64,000 bases of DNA from Persicobacter diffluens (GCF_036244895.1 NZ_BQKE01000002.1:1178001-1242000), one strand, 5' to 3'. Shown: positions 43,301 through 52,483, counted from the first letter of the stretch. Notes: generated by a model not told the origin, from the letters alone. Translations and numbers: made by a program.

Positions 43301-43434
43301 ATTTCACCGCCTTCAACCTACATACCTTTACCAGAGGGTTGGATTTTGTAGATCCTGAATATACTTCCAGAGCCTACAGCTACAATTACCCGATCACTAT
43401 GAATATGAACTTTGGTGTTGATATTAAACTGTAA
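40351..43434 (+). CDS. susC: SusC-like TonB-dependent outer-membrane transporter
   Basis: 1027 residues with a signal peptide ending ALAQQ. A carboxypeptidase-like domain follows (ISGSVVDTNGEPLPGVNVSV ... TVTDVSGEFSLEV, ~20-95). The TonB box/plug region has VVVGYGTQKKGSVTGSIS and the SusC signature IDGISRDPATFARLNPNEID then ISILKDAAAAIYG. A 22-strand barrel completes it, ending MNMNFGVDIKL. It imports oligosaccharides across the outer membrane using TonB energy, with SusD as the lid. Its stop is 5 bp before susD. The setting suggests alpha-manno-oligosaccharides as cargo; this is inference from neighbouring enzymes. Confidence 0.95.
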   Translation: MRKLLFFFMFFLSLSALAQQRISGSVVDTNGEPLPGVNVSVVGATGGTVTDVSGEFSLEVSGTNVELQCSFIGMKSIIVPISKAQTSVSITMEEDFVTLDELVVVGYGTQKKGSVTGSISAINNDDLVKVSVPDVNNSLAGRLPGVRVQQLSSEPGVFDSNIDIRGLGQPLYVIDGISRDPATFARLNPNEIDNISILKDAAAAIYGVQAANGVVLVTTKKGTEKDFEVDYSFRMGINRVTQFPRLADAYQYSTMFNELHYNDFYSSGEYKGEPRFTPEEIEMYRTGELPSTDFMRLIMKDQSTQTQHNIGFSGGNEKVQYYTSFGFFGENGLWKTNSLSSNKYNFRTNVNAKLTKDLTFGVNLGYIQTTQDGQSESTWKVFRNTWRIAPTNQAYANGNPAYLQHPYEGGNNPLAYVDPEISGFRDRKESFYQSTFNLDYAVPFVKGLNLKAVAGYDTKDGLDRRFKKAYSQYDYDADNDQYNEVAKLNDPSDLSEGRWKELNTTLQLMANYNKEINGHTIGVLAVAEQRLKKLRTNNGYVQFGVDAIPELGAGIMETSTVGSHVEEVARQSLIGRVTYDYKMKYLLEASFRYDGSSLYPEDGRWGLFPSVSMGYNIAEESFIKDNVNFITKLKLRGSWGRMGDDGGARLVDHEIGYVYPDGGYYFGNGFKPALGIRNSVNPNFTWYTSDTYNAGIEASFWQGKVDVEFDVFERQRDGLPAYRNATLPGYVGVNLPQENLNGDITSGYEIVLGHRNSLNKDFSYFVRGNLSYTRTKHAYVEENPASNQNGEWRNTRSYRYNDIIWGYKTDGQFQNYDEIYNHAIMDGAGNRTILPGDFKYVDMNGDGVIDGNDVTPIANAGGKPLLYFGLNLGVSYKNFDFSVLLQGAAKYRVKYDDQLGRPFFWGFATPITEFWDRWHLNDMTDPESGWNPGRYPAMGERQNYRNSDFWWRDASYLRIKNVEIGYTVPEKLLTKIHTKGLRFYFTAFNLHTFTRGLDFVDPEYTSRAYSYNYPITMNMNFGVDIKL

Positions 43435-43439
43435 TTGAC

Positions 43440-45233
43440 ATGAGAAATTTTTTAATATTATGTTTATCGTTGTCTTTTATGATGACCTCCTGCTCTGATT
43501 TTTTGGATCGAGAGCAGGCCAACAGTATGAGTCCTGATGATGTATTTAATAGTCCTGATGCTATTGAAGCTTACTTCATTTCTCTATACAAAGATTTACC
43601 GATTGAGTCTTTTAACTTTTGTCAGGGGCATTTGACCAACTTCCCCGGGCACGGAAACCGTTACCTGGCCAACTGGACACAGGAAGCCGTATGGAGTACT
43701 ACTTATGGCGGGGGCGAGTTTAATAGCAACTGGAATAAGTGTTATACCAACATCCGCCGAATTACCGAGATGATAAAAATCCTGGAATCAGGTGCATTGC
43801 CAGACAAGCTGAAAGACAGCTATGATGCCCTGATGGGAGAGGCCTTGTTCCTGCGGGCGTATAACTATTTCACCTTGGCGAAAATGTTTGGTGGCGTGCC
43901 GTTGATCACGGAGTTATTAGATCCTACTACTCCTTTAGAGGAGTTGATGATGCCCCGTGATACGGAGTTGGCCGTTTGGAACCTGATTGCGGAAGACTTG
44001 GAGTTTGCAGCAGCTAACATGCCCGAAGAAAGCATATATGGCCGTGCTAACAAATACGTAGCCGCGGCTTTGCTTTCCAGATCGATGATTTTTGCGGCTT
44101 CTGTAGCACAGTACGGTCAAGTGCAATTGGATGGAATCGTTGGAGTGCCTATTAGTGAAGCGGAGCGATTCTATAAGCTGAGCATCAAGGGTGCAGAGCA
44201 AGTAATCAATAGTGGCAAGTATGGCTTAATGACCGGCCCGGATCCGGCACAAGCGTTTTACGAATTGTTTGTTTATCCTGATAATCAGGAGTCTATTTTT
44301 GTGAAAGGTTATGATTTCCCGGCGACTCGTCGTACGCACTCTCATGATTTGATGATCTTGCCTGCTCCGATTAATGCTCCTTTGAACTACGGTGGTCGTT
44401 TGTCCCCAACCCTTCAAATGGTGGAAGCCTTCGGCTATACGGATGGTAGCTCCGGAGAGTTGAAAATCTATGATGAAACCGGCGCGCCGATTGTTTATGA
44501 AAATCCGGAGGATATTTTCAATGGTAAAGATCCGCGCATGTTTGGTTCTTTCATTACCACTAACTCTATGGCTAAGGGTACTCAGATTGTAATTCAGGAT
44601 GGAGTGGCCTACCGCGAGAATGGGAACTTGAAGATGTTGGTTGGACGTGACCCAAACTTGTACTTTGATGTAGAAACCAAAGACTTTGTGGAAACCAAAA
44701 CAGATATCCTGGGCACAGGAAATGCCCTGGATCGCCGTAACCTGTCGGGTGTTTTTGCCAAAAAATATATGGATCCTGAGCGTCCGGCAGCCCTTTGCCT
44801 GGACTGGAGATCGCAAACCCATTGGATTGACATCCGTTATGCAGAAATTCTATTGAACCATGCCGAGGCCAACTTCCAGTTAGGTAACAATGATAAAGCC
44901 CTGAGTTCCATTAACCAGGTACGAGCGCGTGCAGGTATGCCCGCTCATGAATTTTTGAACTTCGATAAGATCAAGAATGAGTGGTTGGTAGAGTTCGTTT
45001 ATGAAAACAAATACTTCTGGAACCTACGTCGTTGGAGAAGCCTGGTGCCGGATTTAAATACCTTCCAGGCGCAGCGTATCCGATATTTCTATGATATTGA
45101 TAATGATGGCTATATCTACAAAGTAGAGAACAGAGACGGGATGAAAAATTATCAGGATCGCCATTATTATAATACTATTCCCGGGGATCAAATTCAGGTC
45201 AATCCGCTGTTAGTTCAAAATCCTGGCTATTAA
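43440..45233 (+). CDS. susD: SusD-like glycan-binding lipoprotein
   Basis: 597 residues. The lipobox MMTSC precedes SDFLDREQANSMSPDDVFNS. TPR-like helical features typical of SusD follow (YTNIRRITEMIKILES, GEALFLRAYNYFTLAKMFGG, VPLIT). The C-terminal RagB/SusD block has WIDIRYAEILLNHAEANFQL, INQVRARAGMP, EWLVEFVYENKYFWNLRRW. SusD sits on the cell surface as the lid over SusC and binds the incoming glycan. It lies between susC (5-bp gap) and the DUF3823 gene (7-bp gap), clearly one operon. Confidence 0.95.
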   Translation: MRNFLILCLSLSFMMTSCSDFLDREQANSMSPDDVFNSPDAIEAYFISLYKDLPIESFNFCQGHLTNFPGHGNRYLANWTQEAVWSTTYGGGEFNSNWNKCYTNIRRITEMIKILESGALPDKLKDSYDALMGEALFLRAYNYFTLAKMFGGVPLITELLDPTTPLEELMMPRDTELAVWNLIAEDLEFAAANMPEESIYGRANKYVAAALLSRSMIFAASVAQYGQVQLDGIVGVPISEAERFYKLSIKGAEQVINSGKYGLMTGPDPAQAFYELFVYPDNQESIFVKGYDFPATRRTHSHDLMILPAPINAPLNYGGRLSPTLQMVEAFGYTDGSSGELKIYDETGAPIVYENPEDIFNGKDPRMFGSFITTNSMAKGTQIVIQDGVAYRENGNLKMLVGRDPNLYFDVETKDFVETKTDILGTGNALDRRNLSGVFAKKYMDPERPAALCLDWRSQTHWIDIRYAEILLNHAEANFQLGNNDKALSSINQVRARAGMPAHEFLNFDKIKNEWLVEFVYENKYFWNLRRWRSLVPDLNTFQAQRIRYFYDIDNDGYIYKVENRDGMKNYQDRHYYNTIPGDQIQVNPLLVQNPGY

Positions 45234-45240
45234 TCTGTAA

Positions 45241-45927
45241 ATGAACATGAAAAATTTAGCAATATTTTTACTGGCAGCCTTTACCTTGTCTGCCTGTATC
45301 AAGGAAGATAACTTTCCCCAGCCAAATGCGACTTTTTATGGAAAGATCATTGATGTTGAAACCGGTGAACCCATCATTACCAGTACTCATGGAGCCGGCG
45401 TGGTGCGCTTAATTGAGATAAGTGAAAAATATCCGGACAATACCGCTCCACAGGATATCAATATCGGTGGAACGGGCTCCGGCTTATTTCGCAACACCAT
45501 GATTTTCTCCGGAACCTATAAGGCCACTTTGCATAATGGACCCTTCCAATATTTGGGTGATACCATTGAAGTGCGTCTGAATGGCACTACCGAGCAAAAT
45601 TTTGATGTATTACCCAATATGAGAATCAGGGTGGTTAAGGATAGTGAAACCAGCATTACCTATCAGGTGGACCGTCCTGAGGGCATTACCGGTGACTTGC
45701 AAAAAATTGCCGTTTTGTACAATACCTGGGAGACGGTGGACTTAGGTACCTCCAACCAGGTATTGGGCAATGCCGAGTTCATCAATGCGCATAGTGGAAT
45801 GCTTGGTCGCGAATTCAGCTATGATTTCGGCACCAAGTTCGAAGCAGGTAATGATTACTATGTTCGAATCGCCGCCAGTATGTATGGGCAGTGGAATTAT
45901 AGTCCGATCATACATTTTGCGCTATAA
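45241..45927 (+). CDS. DUF3823 lipoprotein (SusE/F-position surface glycan-binding candidate)
   Basis: 228 residues with lipobox TLSAC followed by IKEDNFPQP. DUF3823 features follow: ATFYGKIIDVETGEPIIT, a GTFYGTG-like segment (GGTGSGLFRNTMIFSGTYKA), and NFDVLPNMRIRV. The C-terminal half is an Ig-like beta domain ending YGQWNYSPIIHF. DUF3823 proteins usually follow susCD and are thought to be surface glycan-binding proteins. ATG 45241 and 45247 are both possible starts; the second begins MKNLAIF, a cleaner signal peptide. Confidence 0.85.
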   Translation: MNMKNLAIFLLAAFTLSACIKEDNFPQPNATFYGKIIDVETGEPIITSTHGAGVVRLIEISEKYPDNTAPQDINIGGTGSGLFRNTMIFSGTYKATLHNGPFQYLGDTIEVRLNGTTEQNFDVLPNMRIRVVKDSETSITYQVDRPEGITGDLQKIAVLYNTWETVDLGTSNQVLGNAEFINAHSGMLGREFSYDFGTKFEAGNDYYVRIAASMYGQWNYSPIIHFAL

Positions 45928-45934
45928 ATATTTA

Positions 45935-45954
45935 GCCCCTCAATGTAGAGGGGC
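45935..45954 (+). terminator. Intergenic hairpin after SusCD/DUF3823
   Basis: GCCCCTC / GAGGGGC perfect stem with a 6-nt loop 7 bp after the stop; no good T-run follows, so it may stabilise the 3' end or attenuate. Confidence 0.45.
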
Positions 45955-46015
45955 ACTCCTATTTCACTACTTATAGTAGAAAATTTAATAATCAGAATTT
46001 TTTGATTTTATCCAT

Positions 46016-48322
46016 ATGAAGTACCTATATATTTTTATTGGTTTATTATGGCCTTTCTTTAGCCTGCAGGCTCAGGACCTGAAGCATAAAGTCGTAGACA
46101 ATGACGGATACGAAGGTAAGACGATGTTTGGCTACCAAGGCTGGTTTGCATCGCCTGAAGATGAAAGTGTACGGGCCACTTGGTGGCACTGGGGTAGAAA
46201 TTTCTATTCTACCGATATTGAGGATCGTACCGTGGATATGCTCCCGGACCTGCGTGAGTTTCCGAAAAATGAAAGAATGAGTACGGGATATGTTTCCAAA
46301 GAAGGCCAACCAATAGAAGTATTTTCTTCAGGAAAGAAAGCAACGGTCAAAAGACATATGAAGTGGCTGCGGGATTATGATATCGACGGCGTGTTTTTGC
46401 AGCGTTTCATTAGTGAAAACGGGGATGCGGGCGTAATGCGTTTTCGAGATGAAGTCACCAAATCCGTAAAAGAAGGCACCGCCGATTATGGCCGTGTATT
46501 TAGTGTAATGTATGATGGTGTGGCCGGAAAATCCAAAGATATCATTGCGGATTGGAAACACCTGGTAGACGACCTTAAGATTACAGAAGGTACCAACTAT
46601 CTGAATCAGGATGGTAAGCCATTGGTTGCCCTATGGGGATATACTGTTCGGGAAACCGCCACCCCAGCAGAATTGGAGGAGGTGATGGATTTCTTTGAAA
46701 ATGCACCCGAGGAAAGATACCGCGCTTCGGTCATGCTTGGGGTGAATGATAACTGGTTTAAGAAAACGGAATTCATGCCAAGTTTGAAAAAAGCAAAGGT
46801 GATCAGTGCCTGGACGCCTGGTAGATATCGCGACCAGTCGGGCTTTGATGCTTATGTTTGGAATCAATTACGCCCTTCTTTGAACTTCTGCCAGGAGCAT
46901 GATATTCTTTACGTTCCGGTAGCTTTCCCTGGCTTTTCTTGGGTTAACCTTCAGAATGATGATCCGCAGCACCCACTGAATGCCATTCCACGCCTGGGGG
47001 GCGATTTCTTCTGGATGCAGCTTAAAGGCTATGCCGAAAAAAACGTTGGCGCCCTTTATTTGGCCATGTTTGATGAGGTGGATGAGAGTACCTGTTATTT
47101 CAAAACTTTAGAGAAGCAATCCGAGCTACCTACTGAAGGACAGTGGTTGGCATTGGATCACGATGGCTATGACCTGCCAAGTGACCATTACCTAAAGCTT
47201 GCGGGTAGAGCACGAAAAATCATCGCAGGAGAAGCACCAATTACTGATGAAATTAGCGGGCTGGAAGAGGCCATTATGACGTTGAGAATTATCGATGATG
47301 CCAAAGTGGAATTGATCTTCCCAAACTATGGGAATTCCAGTGAATTTGAAGTAAGTGTGGATGGCGGCCAAACTTTTACCTATAAAGTAAAGGCTGCTGA
47401 GAGAACTTATATGATTGAAGATTTGGGTTGTGGCACGTTCAATTTTGTAATCAAAAATGCCCAGGGAGAGCACATTCCGATGGGGGAGGTGTCTTTGGAA
47501 ACTGAAGTACCCGCAAGCCCGATGCCGGCTTCTAATACGGTGAATGTGGCTCCGGACCAAACGTTCAGCTGGACGCAATGCCCTGCCGGGCCTGTGAAGT
47601 TCACCAAAGTATTTTTGGCAAAAAATAAGGATTTCAGTGATGCCAGCCTCCAAACTTTTGATGGGGATCAGGCTACGGCCACTTTCGATAATTTGGACAT
47701 GTTGCAATCTTACTTCTGGAAAGTAGAGATTATCCTAGAAACCGGGCAAAAATTTTCCAGCGAGGTGTGGAGCTTTAGTACTAAAGGCAAGTTGGAAGTG
47801 GAGCCTGCAACGGCACCTCTACCTGCCATTGGCGCAGATGAGGTAAGCCTGAGGCCACTATTAGAGTGGGCTGTCGGAGATGAACGCACGGACGCCTTCC
47901 GTGTATTGATGAGTGACACGGAGGCTTTGGACGAAGGAGATATCCTTGCGACTGACCTGACCACCCCTGAATTTGAAATTACCAATACCCTGGCGCATGG
48001 GGTAACTCACTATTGGCGAGTAGACCAGCAGGTAGCGGGAGACTGGTACCCCGGACAGGTTTGGCGCTTTCTGACCACCTCCAATCCACTTCAAAGCATT
48101 CGCCAGCGAGTATTTGCCTATCCGAATCCCACCACTGGTATATTGAACATCAGTGTGGACAATCTTCAGTCCATTAGCGTGATGAATGCTGCCGGACAGC
48201 AGCAGCCCGTGAAGGTGCAGGGCTCAAAAGTGGATATGAGTGCACTGGAAAGTGGTATGTATTTTATCCGGGTGGTGGCTGGCAATGAGGTGAATACCAT
48301 CAAGGTGTTGAAAACATTCTAA
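46016..48322 (+). CDS. GH99 endo-alpha-mannosidase/mannanase with FN3-like domains and T9SS type A sorting domain
   Basis: 768 residues with a signal peptide ending LQAQ. The GH99 catalytic domain (~25-395) opens MFGYQGWFASPEDE and includes HMKWLRDYDIDGVFLQRFIS. It carries the active-site AMFDEVDE with Glu354 and Glu357, the pair that in GH99 supports the 1,2-anhydro-sugar mechanism. GH99 cleaves internal alpha-mannosidic linkages. After it come an Ig-like region (~410-490), two FN3-like modules (~500-690) and a T9SS sorting domain (FAYPNPTTGILNISV ... GMYFIRVV). It is therefore exported to the cell surface or medium, unlike the shorter GH99 next to it, and likely makes the first cuts in the polymer. 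Confidence 0.92.
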   Translation: MKYLYIFIGLLWPFFSLQAQDLKHKVVDNDGYEGKTMFGYQGWFASPEDESVRATWWHWGRNFYSTDIEDRTVDMLPDLREFPKNERMSTGYVSKEGQPIEVFSSGKKATVKRHMKWLRDYDIDGVFLQRFISENGDAGVMRFRDEVTKSVKEGTADYGRVFSVMYDGVAGKSKDIIADWKHLVDDLKITEGTNYLNQDGKPLVALWGYTVRETATPAELEEVMDFFENAPEERYRASVMLGVNDNWFKKTEFMPSLKKAKVISAWTPGRYRDQSGFDAYVWNQLRPSLNFCQEHDILYVPVAFPGFSWVNLQNDDPQHPLNAIPRLGGDFFWMQLKGYAEKNVGALYLAMFDEVDESTCYFKTLEKQSELPTEGQWLALDHDGYDLPSDHYLKLAGRARKIIAGEAPITDEISGLEEAIMTLRIIDDAKVELIFPNYGNSSEFEVSVDGGQTFTYKVKAAERTYMIEDLGCGTFNFVIKNAQGEHIPMGEVSLETEVPASPMPASNTVNVAPDQTFSWTQCPAGPVKFTKVFLAKNKDFSDASLQTFDGDQATATFDNLDMLQSYFWKVEIILETGQKFSSEVWSFSTKGKLEVEPATAPLPAIGADEVSLRPLLEWAVGDERTDAFRVLMSDTEALDEGDILATDLTTPEFEITNTLAHGVTHYWRVDQQVAGDWYPGQVWRFLTTSNPLQSIRQRVFAYPNPTTGILNISVDNLQSISVMNAAGQQQPVKVQGSKVDMSALESGMYFIRVVAGNEVNTIKVLKTF

Positions 48323-48403
48323 TCCATAGCCCCAAACTTACTGCGCTCAGCTATTGCCTCGTGCATTTTTGGGGCAGTGACCCTACTTTATTGAGGTGTA
48401 CAT

Positions 48404-48449
48404 AAATACCATAGTGTATAGAAAGCAGTATGGTATTTGACCTTTTTTT
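48404..48449 (+). terminator. Probable rho-independent terminator between the two GH99 genes
   Basis: AAATACCATA (48404-48413) / TATGGTATTT (48429-48438) perfect stem followed by a T-run. A weaker GCCCCAAA...TTTTGGGGC pairing lies just upstream. Confidence 0.65.
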
Positions 48450-48560
48450 ATTTAATACTCCTTTTTTTGAAGTGATTATGAAGAAGTTATTTTTTGTTGT
48501 TTTTGTATTATTTTCCCTTTCTGTTTCCGCACAAAAAAATCCGATGTACCCTTCCTATAA

Positions 48561-49868
48561 CAATACTCCGTAGAGTTTTGAGCTATTGTAAAAAAAATGG
48601 TGACCTGTATATTTGTATCGCCAAACACCAACATACTAAGTCACCATCAAGAGCATCGAAACACTCCTAGCGCAAATATTCCATAAAATGTTAGACATTA
48701 ACAAATGGGAGAGGGATTTCATGATAGAAAATTTGAAAGGACTACTGTCTTTCCGTGGTCGTAATAATTTCACCAACATGAGTCGGTATCTGCGGTACAA
48801 TGAGGCCACGATTAGATCATGGTATGAAAAATATTTCAATTACCTTTTTTTCAATATTGAGCTCATTAAGACACTTAAAGATGAATTGCGCATCATTGCC
48901 TTTGATCCAAGTTATGTTTCCAAAAGTGGTCAACTCACCCCAGGTTTAGGGTACTTTTGGTCAGGCTGCGATAATTCAACAAAAAGAGGTCTAGAAATTA
49001 CTGGAATAGCAAGTGTTGGCCTCGAAAGTAAAACCGCAATGCATTTAGAGGCCCATCAAACCTTTAAGAGTGAGGACGAGTCATTTAATTTGCTGACCTT
49101 TTATGCCAATTTGATTTTGTCAAATGTTGAATTGTACAAGCAAGTATCAGATAGTGTGGTTGTTGATGCTTACTTTTCGCGCTTTACATTCGTCGATCCA
49201 ATAGTAGAAAAAGGGTTTATTGTCATTAGTAAATTGGCTAAAAACGCATTTCTTCGTTACAGAAATACCGAACCACCTACCGGAAAAAGAGGGCGACCCA
49301 AGGTCTATGGAGAAAAAGTGAAATTTAATAATCTTGACCAAAGACACTTTACACTATGTTTCAAAAATGAAAACTCGGAGGCTTTCGAAGCAGAGGTTCA
49401 TAGTAAAAGTCTTAAACGATGGATCAAGTGTGTGGTCGTCGTTACTGAGCTTGACAATGGGAAAACCAGACGAGAAATTTTATTCAGTACAGACATTAAT
49501 CAAAGCGGTTCCGCAATAATTGAGCGTTATCGACTTCGATTTCAAATTGAGTTTCTATTTCGAGATGCCAAACAATTCACCGGTTTGACTCACTGCCAAG
49601 CAAGGAGTAAAAATAAGATACATAATCACATCAATATGTCCCTAACGGCGGTGTCCGTGGCAAAAGCGCTTCACTATTTTGATAATAAAACCGAAGAAAA
49701 GGAACCCTTCTCATTATCAAGTATTAAGATGCTATATTTTAATCGAAACTATATCCAAAGAATATTTAAAGGGTTCGGGATTGCCCCCGAACCGTACAAT
49801 AATTCAGAGCAAATGCTCCAAATAGAGAGATTTGGCTGTATTGCGGCCTAATTCTTTACGGAGTATTG
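48561..49868 (+). mobile_element. IS4-family insertion sequence (1308 bp)
   Basis: The terminal inverted repeats start CAATACTCCGTA (12 identical bases, then AG after one mismatch): left 48561, right end at 49868. The element is flanked by a 6-bp direct target duplication CTATAA (48555-48560 and 49869-49874). It contains a single transposase gene. Intact ends, an intact transposase and a perfect target duplication indicate a recent, potentially active copy. Confidence 0.95.
48688..49851 (+). CDS. IS4-family DDE transposase
   Basis: 387 residues. The catalytic region has FDPSYVSKSG for the first Asp, SVVVDAYFSR for the second Asp (~156), and the IS4 Y-(2)-R-(3)-E-(6)-K signature YRLRFQIEFLFRDAK (~286-300) with the catalytic Glu. 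The N-terminus (MLDINKWERDFMIENLKGLL then SFRGRNNFTN) is the DNA-binding part. No in-frame ATG lies further upstream before a TAA, so ATG 48688 is the start. The gene fills the IS, ending 17 bp before the right end. Its direction matches the GH99 gene, so read-out could partly transcribe downstream genes. Confidence 0.93.
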   Translation: MLDINKWERDFMIENLKGLLSFRGRNNFTNMSRYLRYNEATIRSWYEKYFNYLFFNIELIKTLKDELRIIAFDPSYVSKSGQLTPGLGYFWSGCDNSTKRGLEITGIASVGLESKTAMHLEAHQTFKSEDESFNLLTFYANLILSNVELYKQVSDSVVVDAYFSRFTFVDPIVEKGFIVISKLAKNAFLRYRNTEPPTGKRGRPKVYGEKVKFNNLDQRHFTLCFKNENSEAFEAEVHSKSLKRWIKCVVVVTELDNGKTRREILFSTDINQSGSAIIERYRLRFQIEFLFRDAKQFTGLTHCQARSKNKIHNHINMSLTAVSVAKALHYFDNKTEEKEPFSLSSIKMLYFNRNYIQRIFKGFGIAPEPYNNSEQMLQIERFGCIAA

Positions 49869-51059
49869 CTATAAAGGACTGGTGATGTGTGGCTATCAAG
49901 GGTGGTTTAAAGCTGATGGAGATGCGCTGGGCAAAGGCTGGGGGCACTTTGGTACACATGGGAAGTTTGACCCAACCCACCTGACCATTGATATTTGGCC
50001 TGATATGACTGAGTATAAAGACCAGCACCAGACCGCTTTTATCAATGCGGATGGTAGTGCCGCATCTATTTTTAGCTCTGTAGATCAAAGTACCACCGAT
50101 CTGCATTTTAAATGGATGAAAGATTACCAGATTGATGGTGCTTTTATGCAACGTTTCTTTTCTTATATCAATAGCGAACAAGCCAAAGTTCGCCCGGATG
50201 TGGTCATCAAAAACGCCCTGGAGGCTTCTCAAAAGCATGATCGTGCCTTTGCCATGATGTACGACTTGTCAGGATTGAAGGCGGGCCGTGATGACTGTGC
50301 CACCGTCATCGAAGACTGGAAGCACCTGGTAGATGACCTGAATGTATTGAATAAAGGTAAAAAACAAACCTATCTGCACCATAATGGCAAGCCATTGGTC
50401 GCCATTTGGGGTGTTGGGTTTCCGGACCGTGCTTATAAAATTGATCAGATCAAGCTGGAGGAGCTGATTGATTTCCTAAAAAATGACCCGGTATACGGCG
50501 GTTGTTCCGTGATGCTCGGTATTCCTACCTACTTTCGTGATTTGAAAACAGACTGTGTCTCCGATCCTTATTTGCATGAGTTGATCAAAAAGGTGGATGT
50601 GGTGATGCCCTGGATGGTTGGCCGTTTTGATAACAATACCTTCAAGCAGGCAGCAAACTATAAGCAGCATATTGCAAAAGACATGAAGTGGTGTGCCGAC
50701 CGTGGCGTAGATTACGTACCATGCGTTTACCCTGGATTTAGCTGGGGGAATTTGAGTAAAAATTCTGAAAAAAGGAAAGTTGTATATGAGCAAATTCCTC
50801 GTCAGAAAGGTGCGTTCTATTGGAATCAAATCTATCATGCCCTGGATGCTGGCGCGGAAATGCTTTACGTGGCCATGTTCGATGAGGTAGATGAAGCTAC
50901 CGCGATCTTTAAATGTACTGACACCCCACCGACCAATGCCCGCTTTATTGATATGGAAGGCATGCCTTCCGATCATTATTTGCGCCTTACCCAAAAAGCA
51001 GGGCAGGCCTTGCGTAAGGAAGTAGAACTGTCCAACCCTGTCCTAAAAATGAGATAGTC

Positions 51060-52448
51060 ATGAAGTTGAAAATTTTAATAGGAGGGATCCTACTGGCCTC
51101 CATTGGTTTTCTGGGGGTTTCCAGGGTTAACAAAGTGGAATCACCCGACAGGGATAAGCCCAATATTGTCCTGATTGTGGCCGATGATATGGGCTATGGG
51201 GATTTGTCATGTTATGGGGCTGCTCAAGGCTTAACCCCAAATATCGATGTGCTGGCAAGCAAGGGGGTGAAGTATACTCACTTCTATGCTCCTACTCCTT
51301 ATTGTGCCCCTGCAAGGGCCTCCATCCTTACCGGAAAGCAGCCACTGCATCACGGACTGTTGGAAAACCCGGCTCCGGACGCAGGCATTGATGAGCCGGG
51401 CCTTGCCCCCGAAGAAGTTACTTTGGCAGAGCACCTGGTGCCACACGGTTATCGATCCGCCATTATCGGGAAATGGCATCTGGGACATCAGGAGCAGTTT
51501 TTTCCGAGGAATCAGGGTTTTGATCATTATTATGGTATCCTGTATTCTAATGATATGCGACCGGTACAAATTTGGGAGAATGAAACGGTAGTGCAGCCGG
51601 TAGTAGATCAGCGGTATATCACACAAGACTACACCGATCAGGCCATTGATTTCATTAATCAAAATCAGGAGCAGCCTTTTTTTCTATACCTGGCACATGC
51701 GATGCCCCATAAGCCATTGGCGGCTTCCCCGAAATTTTATACCCCTGATACGCCGGATGACCTCTATCAGGATGTGATTCGGGAACTTGACCATCATGTG
51801 GGCAGGTTATTGAAACATATTGATGATCAGGGATTGAGAGATAACACCATCATTATTTTTATGTCGGATAATGGGCCTTGGTTTGGGGGAAGTACCGGTA
51901 ATCTTAAGGGCATGAAGGCCACCAACTGGGAAGGAGGAATCCGGATTCCATTTATCATTGATTATCCTGAAGGGCCTGCTGGGCAAACGGTAGACCAGCC
52001 TGCCTGGATTCCGGATATTTTGCCCACTGTTGCGGACCTTGCCGGCCTGGAGATTGATGATCAACAGTTGGACGGCCGCTCGATCATTCCTCAGATTGAA
52101 GGAAAAGAGCAGATTGATCGGTTGATTCCCAGTATTCATAATGACCGGGTCATTACCGTCCGAAAAGGAGACTGGAAGCTTTTTGTTGATCAGCCGACCC
52201 ATTTTAACCTGCCAAAGGATTGGGTTGATCCTCGTGCACCTGATGGTAAAACCATTATCGCTCAAAAGGAACAGTCCCGGCCAGCAGCGTATCCGGGGCT
52301 TCGTCCTGACGAGCAGGCCAAAAAAGGCGCATTATTTCACCTGACCAATGACCCGGAGGAGCGTGAGGACTTGTCCGCTCAATATCCGGAAGTGGTGCAG
52401 GCGCTTACTGCCGAATTGCAGCAGTTTTTAAACCCAAACCAGCCGTAA
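51060..52448 (+). CDS. Secreted/periplasmic sulfatase (formylglycine-dependent, type I)
   Basis: 462 residues with an N-terminal signal or anchor (ILIGGILLASIGFLG). The alkaline-phosphatase-like core starts KPNIVLIVADDMGYGDLSCY with metal-binding DD. The sulfatase signature is CAPARASILTG with Cys82, the residue converted to formylglycine. Further family pieces are IGKWHLGH, FLYLAHAMPHKPL, DNTIIIFMSDNGPW and LPTVADLAG. The S1 subfamily cannot be set by eye. It starts 2 bp after the interrupted GH99 stop, so it belongs to the same operon. Its presence suggests the target mannan carries sulfate esters. The IS insertion upstream may affect its expression. Confidence 0.93.
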   Translation: MKLKILIGGILLASIGFLGVSRVNKVESPDRDKPNIVLIVADDMGYGDLSCYGAAQGLTPNIDVLASKGVKYTHFYAPTPYCAPARASILTGKQPLHHGLLENPAPDAGIDEPGLAPEEVTLAEHLVPHGYRSAIIGKWHLGHQEQFFPRNQGFDHYYGILYSNDMRPVQIWENETVVQPVVDQRYITQDYTDQAIDFINQNQEQPFFLYLAHAMPHKPLAASPKFYTPDTPDDLYQDVIRELDHHVGRLLKHIDDQGLRDNTIIIFMSDNGPWFGGSTGNLKGMKATNWEGGIRIPFIIDYPEGPAGQTVDQPAWIPDILPTVADLAGLEIDDQQLDGRSIIPQIEGKEQIDRLIPSIHNDRVITVRKGDWKLFVDQPTHFNLPKDWVDPRAPDGKTIIAQKEQSRPAAYPGLRPDEQAKKGALFHLTNDPEEREDLSAQYPEVVQALTAELQQFLNPNQP

Positions 52449-52483
52449 AGGCGGTTTAACTTTTTGGAAAAATTTCTACTGGA

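Larger units (their letters stand above)
48478..51057 (+). pseudogene. GH99 endo-alpha-mannanase gene interrupted by an IS4-family element
   Basis: The 5' piece (48478-48560) encodes a signal peptide, MKKLFFVVFVLFSLSVSAQ, plus KNPMYPSY. The 3' piece (49875-51057) continues with KGLVMCGYQGWFKADGD and the whole GH99 domain, including MFDEVDE (Glu365 and Glu368 in the rejoined protein). Removing the IS (48561-49868) and one copy of the 6-bp target duplication CTATAA restores a single 421-codon frame. As it stands, the first piece meets a stop within the IS after four foreign codons. A signal-less protein could start at GTG 49882 or ATG 49885 and would be cytoplasmic. All residues look intact, so the insertion seems recent. 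It lacks the T9SS tail of the upstream GH99. Confidence 0.92.
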
